From: DASPWW01 sp963841715
GTDB lineage: Bacteria; Actinomycetota; Thermoleophilia; Solirubrobacterales; 70-9
Assembly: GCA_963841715.1 (NCBI GenBank)
Contig: CAWJDP010000001.1
Span: 969,568 to 1,033,567, forward strand
Length of the DNA: 64,000 nt
Direction of reading: 5' to 3'
In this document: one piece after another, positions 17,535 through 25,263 of the stretch
How the letters are laid out: every line of letters starts with the position of its first letter
Position numbering within the stretch: position 1 is the stretch's first letter
Translations under genes and position numbers: made by a program
Notes under the pieces: model-generated
Databases searched by the model: none
The model's input: the letters and a program-made list of their open reading frames with translations, nothing else
What the model was told of the DNA's origin: nothing

Positions 17535-18494
17535 ATGACGCGACCCGTCGTGCTCGGAGTGGTCGGAGACTCGGCCGCGGGGAAGACGACCCTGACACGC
17601 GGGCTGGTCCGGATCCTCGGCGGGACGGACCATGTCGCCTACATCAGCGGCGACGACTACCACCGCTACGGTCGCCAGCAGCGGGCCGAGCTCGGCATCA
17701 CCCCGCTGGACCCGGCGGCCAACCACCTCGACATCCTCGAGCAGCACCTCGAGCACCTGCGCAATCGCAAGCCGATCCTGAAGCCGGTCTACGACCATCG
17801 CGCCGGAATCCTGAGCCCGCCCGAGTACGTGCGCCCGAACTCGTACGTGATCGTCGAGGGGCTGCTCAACTTCCACTCGGAGGCGCTGCGCGAAGCCCAT
17901 GACATCCGCGTCTTCCTGGCGCCGCCCGAGGAACTGCGACGGATGTGGAAGCTGACCCGTGACTGCACGCGGCGGGGCTACACGACGCACGAGGTCATCA
18001 ACGAGCTCGACCGCCGCGAGGCCGACGTCGCAGCCTTCATCCAGCCGCAGCGAGAGCACGCCGACATCGTGATGTCGTTCATCCCCACCAACGACAGGGA
18101 CCAGGAGCGTCTCGACGCCCATCTGATTCTCCGGTCCACGCTTCGCCAGCCCGACCTCTCCCCGTTCCTGCGACCCGACGGAGACGGGCCGACGCTCGTC
18201 CGGCGCGGCCACGAGTCGCTGCTCAGGATCCCCGGCGACACCGACCCCGATCTCGCGGCGGAGCTCGAGGAGGCGGTGTGGCGCCGAATGCAGTATGCGA
18301 GCCACCTTCGGGCCCAGCGGCTGGGCGAGTTCACGATCGGAACCGACCTCCACCGGTCAGAGTCGCTGGCCCTCGCTCAGACGCTGCTCCTCTATCACCT
18401 CGTCTCGACGCGGGCCGGGATCAGCGCCGGGATCGATCCCCATGATCGCCACGTGCCGGGCATCGTCGGCGCCGACTCGGCGCTGCACGCCTGA
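17535..18494 (+). CDS. prk: Phosphoribulokinase
   Basis: A 319-aa P-loop kinase of the phosphoribulokinase/uridine-kinase family. The ATP motif GDSAAGKTTLT lies at residues 11-21, YISGDDYHRYGR follows near residues 37-48, then HLDILEQHLEHLR, KPVYDHRAG, VIVEGLLNFHSE and a DIVMSFIPTND segment. These fit PRK, which makes ribulose 1,5-bisphosphate, better than uridine kinase (short, 210 aa). ATG 17535 is the first in-frame start after mcl. No RuBisCO gene is in the window. The linked LysR gene (convergent, 12 bp) resembles CbbR regulators. Confidence 0.83.
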   Translation: MTRPVVLGVVGDSAAGKTTLTRGLVRILGGTDHVAYISGDDYHRYGRQQRAELGITPLDPAANHLDILEQHLEHLRNRKPILKPVYDHRAGILSPPEYVRPNSYVIVEGLLNFHSEALREAHDIRVFLAPPEELRRMWKLTRDCTRRGYTTHEVINELDRREADVAAFIQPQREHADIVMSFIPTNDRDQERLDAHLILRSTLRQPDLSPFLRPDGDGPTLVRRGHESLLRIPGDTDPDLAAELEEAVWRRMQYASHLRAQRLGEFTIGTDLHRSESLALAQTLLLYHLVSTRAGISAGIDPHDRHVPGIVGADSALHA

Positions 18495-18506
18495 GCCGGC
18501 AGGCGG

Positions 18507-19433
18507 CTACTGCGGACGCTCGCGGTCGCTCCCCGTGAGCACCCGGCGTCCCGCCGCCGAGCGCGCGAAGGCGATGAACGCGTCCGCCGACTCCGAGCCC
18601 GGACCCACGCCCGACTTGACGATGTGCCAGGCGCGCTTGGGGAGCCCGCCGCGGGGGTTGATCGTCGCCAGGTGCCCGGCTTCGACCTCGAGCTCGACCG
18701 AGAGCCGGGACTGAAGCGCAACGCCAAGCTCCATTCGCGCGGCGCTCTTGATCGCACCGTTCGAACCCAGGGTGAGCAGCGGGGGCTGGAGCTGATGCGA
18801 GTCGAGGTAGAGCTCGCACAGACGACGCGTCCCCGAGCCCGGCTCTCGCATCAGCCACGGAGTGTCGCCGAGCTCCTCAACCGGGACCCGCGAACGGTGC
18901 GCGCGCGGGTCGCCGGGCGCCGTGATCAGGACGAGCTCGTTGTCGAGGAAGGGAAGCCCCTCGAAGCCGCGGCCCTCGGGAGGGCGCCCCGAGATCGCGA
19001 CGTCGGCTTCGCGTGCCTCGAGGCGCCGGAAAACCTCTTCGCGGTTGCCCACATTTACGCTCAGCTCCAGCTCGGGATGCTGCGCGCGGAACGCCCTGAT
19101 CAGCGGCGGGAGCAGATACTCGCCGGCGGTAGTGACCGCCGTTATCCGGAGGTGGCTCTCGCCGCCGCGCGCGATCTCCCCCGCCATCTCGGAGCCCTCG
19201 TTGACGAGCGCGAGAATGTCGGCCGCGTAGCGCGCGTACGCCTCCCCCGCGGGCGTCGGCCGCACGCCGCGACCCACGCGCTCGGTCAGCTGCACTCCGA
19301 GCTCACGCTCGAGGGCGGCGACCGCCGCCGAGACCGACGGCTGGGTGACGACGAGCTGCTCCGCGGCCGCCGTGACCGATCCGAGACGGACCACGGCAAG
19401 GAACGCCGAGAGCTGCGTGACGGTGACCGCCAC
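18507..19433 (-). CDS. LysR-family transcriptional regulator (CbbR-like)
   Basis: A 308-aa LysR protein. The N-terminal helix-turn-helix is at residues 5-65 (FLAVVRLGSVTAAAEQLVVTQPSVSAAVAALERELGVQLTER), with a periplasmic-binding-like effector domain from about residue 90. Start is GTG. It is divergent from the serine-glyoxylate aminotransferase gene across a 60-bp AT-rich gap and convergent with prk. Linkage to prk and serine-cycle genes suggests control of C1 assimilation, as CbbR or QscR do in other bacteria (inference). Confidence 0.88.
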   Translation of the reverse strand: MAVTVTQLSAFLAVVRLGSVTAAAEQLVVTQPSVSAAVAALERELGVQLTERVGRGVRPTPAGEAYARYAADILALVNEGSEMAGEIARGGESHLRITAVTTAGEYLLPPLIRAFRAQHPELELSVNVGNREEVFRRLEAREADVAISGRPPEGRGFEGLPFLDNELVLITAPGDPRAHRSRVPVEELGDTPWLMREPGSGTRRLCELYLDSHQLQPPLLTLGSNGAIKSAARMELGVALQSRLSVELEVEAGHLATINPRGGLPKRAWHIVKSGVGPGSESADAFIAFARSAAGRRVLTGSDRERPQ

Positions 19434-19493
19434 AAGACGGCGGAATATATAGGGATTGCCTTATCGATACGACGCTTTTCTTAGTTTGAAGGC
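19434..19493. promoter_or_regulatory. Divergent LysR / aminotransferase control region
   Basis: This 60-bp gap is strikingly AT-rich for the window (AATATATAGGGATT at 19444-19457, TATCGATA palindrome at 19462-19469, TTTTCTTAGTTT at 19475-19486). It is where a LysR-type T-N11-A operator and two back-to-back promoters would lie. I cannot assign exact boxes with confidence. Confidence 0.45.
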
Positions 19494-20663
19494 ATGGCAT
19501 GCTGTGCGAGGGTGCCGCCCATGTCCCCAGTGCCCGCGCCGATCGCCCCGCCCGAGCGGCTGCTCTGCGGGCCCGGCCCCACGAACGTCGAGCCCGCCGC
19601 GCTCGAGGCGATGCGCAAGCCGATGCTCGGCCACCTCGATCCAGAGCTGCACGAGATCCTGCTCGAGCTCGTCGACTTCCTGCGCCGCGTCTACAGCGCC
19701 GACGGCGGCCTCGTGGTCGCGCTGCAGTCGACCGGGACCTCCGGGATGGAGGCCGGGATCGCAAGCCTCGTCGAGCCCGGCGACCGGGTCGTCGTCGGCG
19801 CGAGCGGCTACTTCGGGCAGCGGATCGCTGCGGTCGCCCAGCGCGCCGGTGCCCGCGTCGAGGTCGTCGCGGAGGATTGGGGCAAGCACGTGCCCAACGA
19901 GCGCCTGCTCGGCGCCCTCGACCGGCACCCCGACGCCCGCCTGCTCGCGGTCGTCCACGGAGAGACCTCGACCGGGACCCAGCATCCGGTCGCGGAGCTC
20001 GCGGCCGAGATGCGCGGCCGCGATCCGCTGCTGATGGTCGACTGCGTGACGACGCTGGGAGGGGTGGAGCTCGACTTCGACGGATGGGGGCTCGACTACG
20101 CATACTCGTGCACTCAAAAGTGCCTCGGCGCTCCGCCCGGGATGTCGCCCGTTGCGCTCTCCGAGCGTGCGCTCGAGCGCGTTCGCAGCCGCACGACGCC
20201 GGTCCCGTTTGCGCTTGATTTCGAGCTCCTGCAGTCGTATTGGGTCGACCGCCCGGCGGCCTACCACCACACGGCGCCGATCCTCCACATCTACGCGCTC
20301 CACGAGGCGCTCCGCCAGACGCTGATCGAGGGCGTCGAGAAACGCTGGGCCCGCCACACCGAGGCCGGCTCGCACCTCCAACGGCGCGCTCGCGAGGCGG
20401 GCTTTGAGCTGCTCGCGGAGCCGGAGTTTCAGCTCGCGCCGCTGACCGCGATCCGCGTTCCGGAGGGGATCGACGGCAAGGCGGTCCAGAAGCAGCTTCT
20501 CGACGAGCGCGGAATCGAGATCGGCGGCGGCCTCGGACCGGATGCGCCCGCGATCTGGCGGATCGGGCTGATGGGCCCGAATGCCCGAACGGAGACCGCC
20601 GACCGCGTCCTCGAGGCTCTCCAGGCGACTGTGGAGAGCCACGGCGCCGCAGTCCCCGGATGA
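19494..20663 (+). CDS. sgaA: Serine-glyoxylate (alanine-glyoxylate) aminotransferase
   Basis: A 389-aa class V PLP aminotransferase. LLCGPGPTNVEPAALEAM near residue 25 is the typical start of the alanine/serine-glyoxylate family, STGTSGMEAGIASL binds PLP phosphate, and YSCTQKCLGAPPGMSP carries the PLP lysine. In the serine cycle it turns serine + glyoxylate into hydroxypyruvate + glycine. An alternative start is the ATG at 19521 (MSPVPAP). Its stop overlaps the hydroxypyruvate reductase start (ATGA), which fits sequential steps of the pathway. Confidence 0.88.
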   Translation: MACCARVPPMSPVPAPIAPPERLLCGPGPTNVEPAALEAMRKPMLGHLDPELHEILLELVDFLRRVYSADGGLVVALQSTGTSGMEAGIASLVEPGDRVVVGASGYFGQRIAAVAQRAGARVEVVAEDWGKHVPNERLLGALDRHPDARLLAVVHGETSTGTQHPVAELAAEMRGRDPLLMVDCVTTLGGVELDFDGWGLDYAYSCTQKCLGAPPGMSPVALSERALERVRSRTTPVPFALDFELLQSYWVDRPAAYHHTAPILHIYALHEALRQTLIEGVEKRWARHTEAGSHLQRRAREAGFELLAEPEFQLAPLTAIRVPEGIDGKAVQKQLLDERGIEIGGGLGPDAPAIWRIGLMGPNARTETADRVLEALQATVESHGAAVPG

Positions 20664-21649
20664 GCGGCAAGCCGCGGCTGGTCGTCACCCGGACGATTCC
20701 CGAGCCCGCCCTCGAGCTCCTCGCCGAGGCGGGCGAGCTGTGGGTCTCCGAACGGGACGCGCCGCTGGAGCGGGCCGAGCTGTTCGAGGCGGCCCGCGGT
20801 GCGACCGCGGTGGTGACGCTGCTCCACGACCGAATCGACGCCGAGTTCCTCGACGCGGCGGGTCCGCAGCTCTGCTGCGTCGCGAACGTCGCCGTCGGCT
20901 ACGACAACGTCGACGTTCCCGCCGCGACGAATCGGGGCGTCGTCGTCACGAACACCCCGGGGGTGCTGACGGACGCCACCGCCGACCTCACCTTGGGGCT
21001 GATCCTGGTGGCGACGCGGCGGTTGGGCGAGGGCGAGCGCGTGATCCGGGGCCAGACGCCGTGGTCGTGGCACATGTTCTACATGCTCGGCACGGGCCTC
21101 CAGGAGAAGACGCTCGGGATCGTCGGGCTGGGCGCGATCGGGCAGGCGGTTGCGCGCCGCGCGCGCGGCTTCGGGATGCGGATCGTGTACACGGGACGGC
21201 GCCGGGTCGATCCGCAGATCGAGGCCGAGCTCGGGGCTGAGCGGCTCGAGCTCGACGGGCTGCTGAGCGAGTCCGACGTTGTCAGCCTCCACTGTCCGCT
21301 CTCGGAGGAGACTCGCGGGCTGATCGACGCCGCCAGGCTCGGCCTGATGAAGCCGACTGCATTCCTCGTCAACACCGCGCGCGGTCCGATCGTCGACGAG
21401 GCGGCGCTCGCGGACGCGCTGCGCAGTGGCTCGATCGCCGGCGCGGCCCTGGACGTCTACCAGGACGAGCCGAACGTGGAGCCGGCGCTGCTCGAGCTCG
21501 AGAACGCGGTCCTAGTGCCTCACCTGGGCTCCGCGACGCTCGAGACCCGGACCGCGATGGCCGTTCTAGCGGCGCGAAACGCGATCGCGGTCACCGCGGG
21601 CAAGCCGCCGCTGACCGCGGTCAACGGGGCGGCGCTTCCGGTCAGCTGA
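20660..21649 (+). CDS. hprA: Hydroxypyruvate/glyoxylate reductase
   Basis: A 329-aa D-2-hydroxyacid dehydrogenase. The NAD(P) motif GIVGLGAIGQAVARRARGFGM lies near residues 153-173, the catalytic Arg is in LVNTARGPIVDE, the catalytic Glu follows in YQDEPNVEP, and the catalytic His is in VLVPHLGSAT. TGRRRV after the Rossmann strand (Arg-rich) favours NADPH. It reduces hydroxypyruvate made by the upstream aminotransferase to glycerate. The start overlaps sgaA as ATGA. Confidence 0.92.
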   Translation: MSGKPRLVVTRTIPEPALELLAEAGELWVSERDAPLERAELFEAARGATAVVTLLHDRIDAEFLDAAGPQLCCVANVAVGYDNVDVPAATNRGVVVTNTPGVLTDATADLTLGLILVATRRLGEGERVIRGQTPWSWHMFYMLGTGLQEKTLGIVGLGAIGQAVARRARGFGMRIVYTGRRRVDPQIEAELGAERLELDGLLSESDVVSLHCPLSEETRGLIDAARLGLMKPTAFLVNTARGPIVDEAALADALRSGSIAGAALDVYQDEPNVEPALLELENAVLVPHLGSATLETRTAMAVLAARNAIAVTAGKPPLTAVNGAALPVS

Positions 21650-21656
21650 CTGAGAC

Positions 21657-22310
21657 CTAGCCGCGCGCCGTGAGCTCGACGCAGCCGCGCTCGACCCCGT
21701 CGAGCAGCTCCCAGTTGCCCGCCAGCGCATCCTCGGCGGGCCGAATCAGCACCTCGACGTCGCCGTTGCCGAAGCGGTCCGAGAGCAGCGAGCGGTGCTG
21801 CGCCGCATGCTCGTGGTCGCGAACGGCGTGGAGGTCGAAGTAGGCCGTGGCGTCGCTTGACGGCTCGAGGCCGTAGTGATCGATCAGGCCGTCCCGCTTG
21901 ACCTCCGAGATCCTGGGCTGGCTTGCCTCGATCGCGTACAGGGCCGCGAGCGAGGCGCCGAGCTCGCGCTCGTCGGACCCCCGCCACGCACGGGTGCAGC
22001 GCCGGGTCTCCGGGCTCGCCGGCGCGTATCGGTCCGCGCCGACGGCGAGTGCAAACCGATCCCAGAGCTCGACGTGCTCGGCCTCCTCGGCGGCATGCGC
22101 CTCGAGGATCTCCCGCACCTCGCCGGACCCGGCGCTGCGCGCGGCGCTCGCGGACGCATCCGCCAGCGCAACCACGGCATGGCGGTATTGGCCGGCGTAC
22201 AGCGCGAGCTCCTCGGGCGAGAGCTCTCCGGCCGACCAGCGAATGTAGAACGGGTGCTCGAGCACGTCCCATCGCTCGCGGATCGCGTCGATGTCCTCAA
22301 ACGGCTTCAT
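21657..22310 (-). CDS. Heme-oxygenase-like diiron protein (PqqC/CADD-like)
   Basis: A 217-aa all-helical protein of the TenA/PqqC/CADD superfamily. The N-terminal HPFYIRWSAGELSPEELALYAGQY is typical of CADD-like proteins. Probable metal ligands are E76-x2-H79, E128 and H161-x3-D165-x2-H168, the pattern of diiron members such as UndA and CADD; PqqC itself lacks these. CADD makes p-aminobenzoate for folate from its own tyrosine. The start overlaps the fdh stop by 4 bp, so it is in the fdh operon. A role in folate supply for THF-based C1 metabolism is possible but unproven. Confidence 0.72.
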   Translation of the reverse strand: MKPFEDIDAIRERWDVLEHPFYIRWSAGELSPEELALYAGQYRHAVVALADASASAARSAGSGEVREILEAHAAEEAEHVELWDRFALAVGADRYAPASPETRRCTRAWRGSDERELGASLAALYAIEASQPRISEVKRDGLIDHYGLEPSSDATAYFDLHAVRDHEHAAQHRSLLSDRFGNGDVEVLIRPAEDALAGNWELLDGVERGCVELTARG

Positions 22311-23512
22311 GACTTGCCGCTGAACCGCTCGGCCTCCTCCGAGCCGCCGGTGGCGTCACCCTCGCTGTAGGAGTGCGCGCCGGCGCCCGCGAGCCTTCCG
22401 CCCTCGACGATCAGGTACTCCTCGCGGATCGGCTTGCCCCCGAAGTGGCATTCGAGGATCTCCCTCGTGCCCGCCGCATACCGGGCCTGAGCCGAGAGGC
22501 TGGTCCCCGACGTGTGCGGGGTCATGCCGTGGTGAGGCATCGTCCGCCACGGGTGGTCCTCGGGCGCGGGCTGAGGGAACCAGACGTCGCCCGCGTAGCC
22601 CGCGAGCTGACCGGACTCCAACGCCCGCACGATCGCGTCGCGGTCGCAGATCTTGCCGCGCGCGGTGTCGACCAGGTACGCGCCGCGCTTCATCCTCGCG
22701 ATCATCTCGTCGTCGAACAGGTGCTCGGTCTCCGGATGGAGCGGCGCGTTGATCGTGACCACGTCGCAGATCCCGACCATCTCCTCGGTCGTCTCGTGGA
22801 AGCTCACTCCGAGCTCCTTCTCGACCTCATCGGGGAGACGGTGTCGGTCCGTGTAGTGGAGCCCGACGTCGAACGGCTTCATCCGGCGCAGCACGGCCGT
22901 GCCGATGCGCCCGGCGGCGACCGTGCCGACCTGCATGCCCTCGACGTCGTACTCCCGCGCGACGCAGTCGGCGATGTTCCAGCCCCCGTCGACGACGACC
23001 TTGTATGAGGGGATGTAGTTGCGCACCAGCCCCAGAATCATCATCACCACGTGCTCGGAGACGCTGATCGAGTTCGAGTACGTGACCTCGGCGATCGTCA
23101 TCCCGGCCTTCTGCGCGGCCTGAAGATCGACGTGGTCGGAACCGATCCCCGCGGTGATCGCGAGCTTCAGGTTCGGGGCCTTGGCGATCCGCTCGGCGGT
23201 CAGGTATGCCGGCCAGAACGGCTGCGAGATCACGACCTCGGCCTCGGGCAGCTCGCGCTCGAACTCGGAGTCGGCCCCGTCCTTGTCCGCGGTCACGACG
23301 AGCTCGTGACCGTCCGCCTCGAGGAACTTGCGCAGGCCGAGCTCACCCGATACGCAGCCGAGCAGCTCCCCCGGCGAGAAGTCGATCGCGTCCGGGGTCG
23401 GGGTCGTCTGCCCGTCCGGGTAGCGCTCGATCTTCGGGATCTCGTCGCGCGGATACTCCGGTGGGTATCCGTCGACCGGGTCGTCGTAGAGCACACACAG
23501 AACCTTCGCCAT
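22307..23512 (-). CDS. fdh: NAD-dependent formate dehydrogenase
   Basis: A 401-aa D-2-hydroxyacid-dehydrogenase-type formate dehydrogenase that oxidises formate to CO2 with NAD+ and needs no metal. It shows the family hallmarks: the long N-terminal region, QPFWPAYLTAERI, VAAGRIGTAVLRRM with the NAD-selective Asp in YTDRHRLP, VDTARGKICDRDA (catalytic Arg), WFPQPAPEDHPWRTMP and the catalytic His in TPHTSGTSLSAQARYAAG, plus C-terminal GAHSYSEGDATGGSEEAERF. ATG 23512 follows GGAGGTAGAGAG. It is the final step of C1 oxidation and shares its operator with gmaS. Confidence 0.96.
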   Translation of the reverse strand: MAKVLCVLYDDPVDGYPPEYPRDEIPKIERYPDGQTTPTPDAIDFSPGELLGCVSGELGLRKFLEADGHELVVTADKDGADSEFERELPEAEVVISQPFWPAYLTAERIAKAPNLKLAITAGIGSDHVDLQAAQKAGMTIAEVTYSNSISVSEHVVMMILGLVRNYIPSYKVVVDGGWNIADCVAREYDVEGMQVGTVAAGRIGTAVLRRMKPFDVGLHYTDRHRLPDEVEKELGVSFHETTEEMVGICDVVTINAPLHPETEHLFDDEMIARMKRGAYLVDTARGKICDRDAIVRALESGQLAGYAGDVWFPQPAPEDHPWRTMPHHGMTPHTSGTSLSAQARYAAGTREILECHFGGKPIREEYLIVEGGRLAGAGAHSYSEGDATGGSEEAERFSGKS

Positions 23513-23565
23513 CTCTCTACCTCCGTGAATACACGTCACCGTCGGGCTGCATTCGACCCGCGCCA

Positions 23566-23599
23566 ACTATAGACCGAAAATGAACAAAAAGGTACATTC
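23566..23599 (-). promoter_or_regulatory. fdh promoter with the same operator as gmaS
   Basis: A leftward TATAGT -10 lies at 23566-23571. The 21-bp motif at 23579-23599 is identical to 15437-15457, with near-identical spacing to the -10. Predicted start of transcription is about 47 nt before the fdh ATG. The palindromic core is AATGAAC-N6-GTACATT. The arrangement predicts co-regulation of formate dehydrogenase with gmaS-mgs. Confidence 0.75.
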
Positions 23600-23682
23600 G
23601 CGCTCTCGAGCCGGCCCGCGCGCGAACGCCCGCTGCCGTACGGGCAACCGCGGGAGGGCCCGCCCCGGGGATGCGGCGGCGC

Positions 23683-25263
23683 TCAGCCGGCGCGGCCGGC
23701 GGAGCCCAGCGGCTCGCGGACCACCGGCTTTCGCGCCGCGGCCGCCTCGTCGAGGCGGCGCACGGGCGTGGTGTAGGGCGCCCGGCGGGCGATCTCGGGG
23801 TCGTCCTCGGCCTCGGCGAGGATGTCCTCGATCGCGTCGGCGAAGCCGTCGAGTGTCTCCTTGGTCTCGGTCTCGGTCGGCTCGATCATCAGCGCCTCGT
23901 CGACGAGAAGCGGGAAGTACACCGTGGGCGGGTGAACGCCGAAGTCGAGGATCCGCTTCGCCATGTCGAGTGTCGTCACGCCGAGCTGCTTCTTCGCACG
24001 CCGCCCCGAGAGCACGAACTCATGCATGCAGCGGCGATTGAAGGCGGCCGGCAGGTACTCCCCCGCCCTCCCCGCCGCCAGCCGAGCGCGCAGATAGTTG
24101 GCGTTCAGGACCGCGATGTCGGTGGCCTCCGCGAGGCCGTCGCCGCCGAGGCCGAGGATGTAGGCGTAGGAGCGCACGAAGACCCCGAAGTTGCCCTGGA
24201 AGCCGCGCAGACGGCCGATCGACTTCGGGCGGTCGTAGTCGAGGTCGAACCTCGGCTCCGCGCCGTTGCCCCGCCCGTCGCTGACGACCCGTGGCACGGG
24301 CAGGTAGGGCTCGATCCGCTCCGAGACGCAGATCGGGCCGGATCCGGGCCCGCCGCCCCCGTGCGGCTGCGAGAACGACTTGTGGAGGTTGAGGTGGACG
24401 ATGTCGAAGCCCATGTCGCCGGGCGTAGAGCGGCCCATGATCGCGTTGAGATTCGCGCCGTCGTAGTACAGAGTGCCGCCTGCCTCACGGACCGCGTCGG
24501 TGATCTCGCGGATGTTCTCGTCGAACAGCCCGAGCGTGTTCGGGTTCGTGATCATCAGGCAGGCGACGTCGTCACCGAGCTTCGAGCGAAGGTCATCGAG
24601 GTCGACCCCCCCGCGCTCGTTCGTCGCCAGCTTGACGACCTCGTACCCCGCCATCGTCACCGACGCTGGGTTGGTTCCGTGGGCGGTGTCCGGGGTCAGG
24701 ACCTTGGTCCGCCGCTCGCCGCGGTCGAGGTGGTAGGCGCGCGTCAGCAGCAGCCCGGCGAGCTCGCCGTGGGAGCCGGCCGACGGCTGCAGGCTGGTGT
24801 ACGGCAGCCCGCAGATCTCCGACAGCGCCGCCTCGAGCCGCGACATCAGCTCGAGCGCGCCCTGCGCTCGGCGCGGGCTCTGGGCGGGATGAAGCCGCGC
24901 GTGGCCCGGAAGCGCGGCGACGCGCTCGTTGACGCGGGGGTTGTGCTTCATCGTGCACGACCCGAGCGGATAGAAGCCGGTGTCGAGGTCGAAGTTGCGG
25001 CGCGAGATGCGGTTGTAGTGACGGATGATCTCGGGCTCGGAGACCTCGGGGAGCTCGGGCGGGTCCTCGCGGCGAAGTCCCTCCGGGATCAGCTCCGGGA
25101 TCGGGCGCTCGGGGACGTCGAGCGGCGCCGGCGTCGCGGCGCGGCGCCCGGGGCGCGAGCGCTCGAAGATCGTCAGCACCGGTTCGCGCTGTTGGGGAGT
25201 CGGCGTTTCGGCGTTCGACGGCGGCGCGGACGCCGGCACCGACGGCGAATCAGCGTGGTTCAC
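23683..25263 (-). CDS. gcvPB: Glycine decarboxylase (P protein) subunit 2
   Basis: A 526-aa PLP subunit of the two-part glycine decarboxylase. It carries the C-terminal half of GcvP, including the PLP-lysine segment HLNLHKSFSQPHGGGGPGSGP and the N-terminal TGFYPLGSCTMKHNPRVNE. Together with GcvPA it decarboxylates glycine and loads aminomethyl onto lipoyl-GcvH. The start overlaps the gcvPA stop by 4 bp. The first ~45 residues are low-complexity and possibly disordered. It is the last gene of the gcvT-H-PA-PB run. Downstream (23600-23682) there is GC-rich sequence with short inverted repeats but no gene. Confidence 0.95.
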   Translation of the reverse strand: MNHADSPSVPASAPPSNAETPTPQQREPVLTIFERSRPGRRAATPAPLDVPERPIPELIPEGLRREDPPELPEVSEPEIIRHYNRISRRNFDLDTGFYPLGSCTMKHNPRVNERVAALPGHARLHPAQSPRRAQGALELMSRLEAALSEICGLPYTSLQPSAGSHGELAGLLLTRAYHLDRGERRTKVLTPDTAHGTNPASVTMAGYEVVKLATNERGGVDLDDLRSKLGDDVACLMITNPNTLGLFDENIREITDAVREAGGTLYYDGANLNAIMGRSTPGDMGFDIVHLNLHKSFSQPHGGGGPGSGPICVSERIEPYLPVPRVVSDGRGNGAEPRFDLDYDRPKSIGRLRGFQGNFGVFVRSYAYILGLGGDGLAEATDIAVLNANYLRARLAAGRAGEYLPAAFNRRCMHEFVLSGRRAKKQLGVTTLDMAKRILDFGVHPPTVYFPLLVDEALMIEPTETETKETLDGFADAIEDILAEAEDDPEIARRAPYTTPVRRLDEAAAARKPVVREPLGSAGRAG

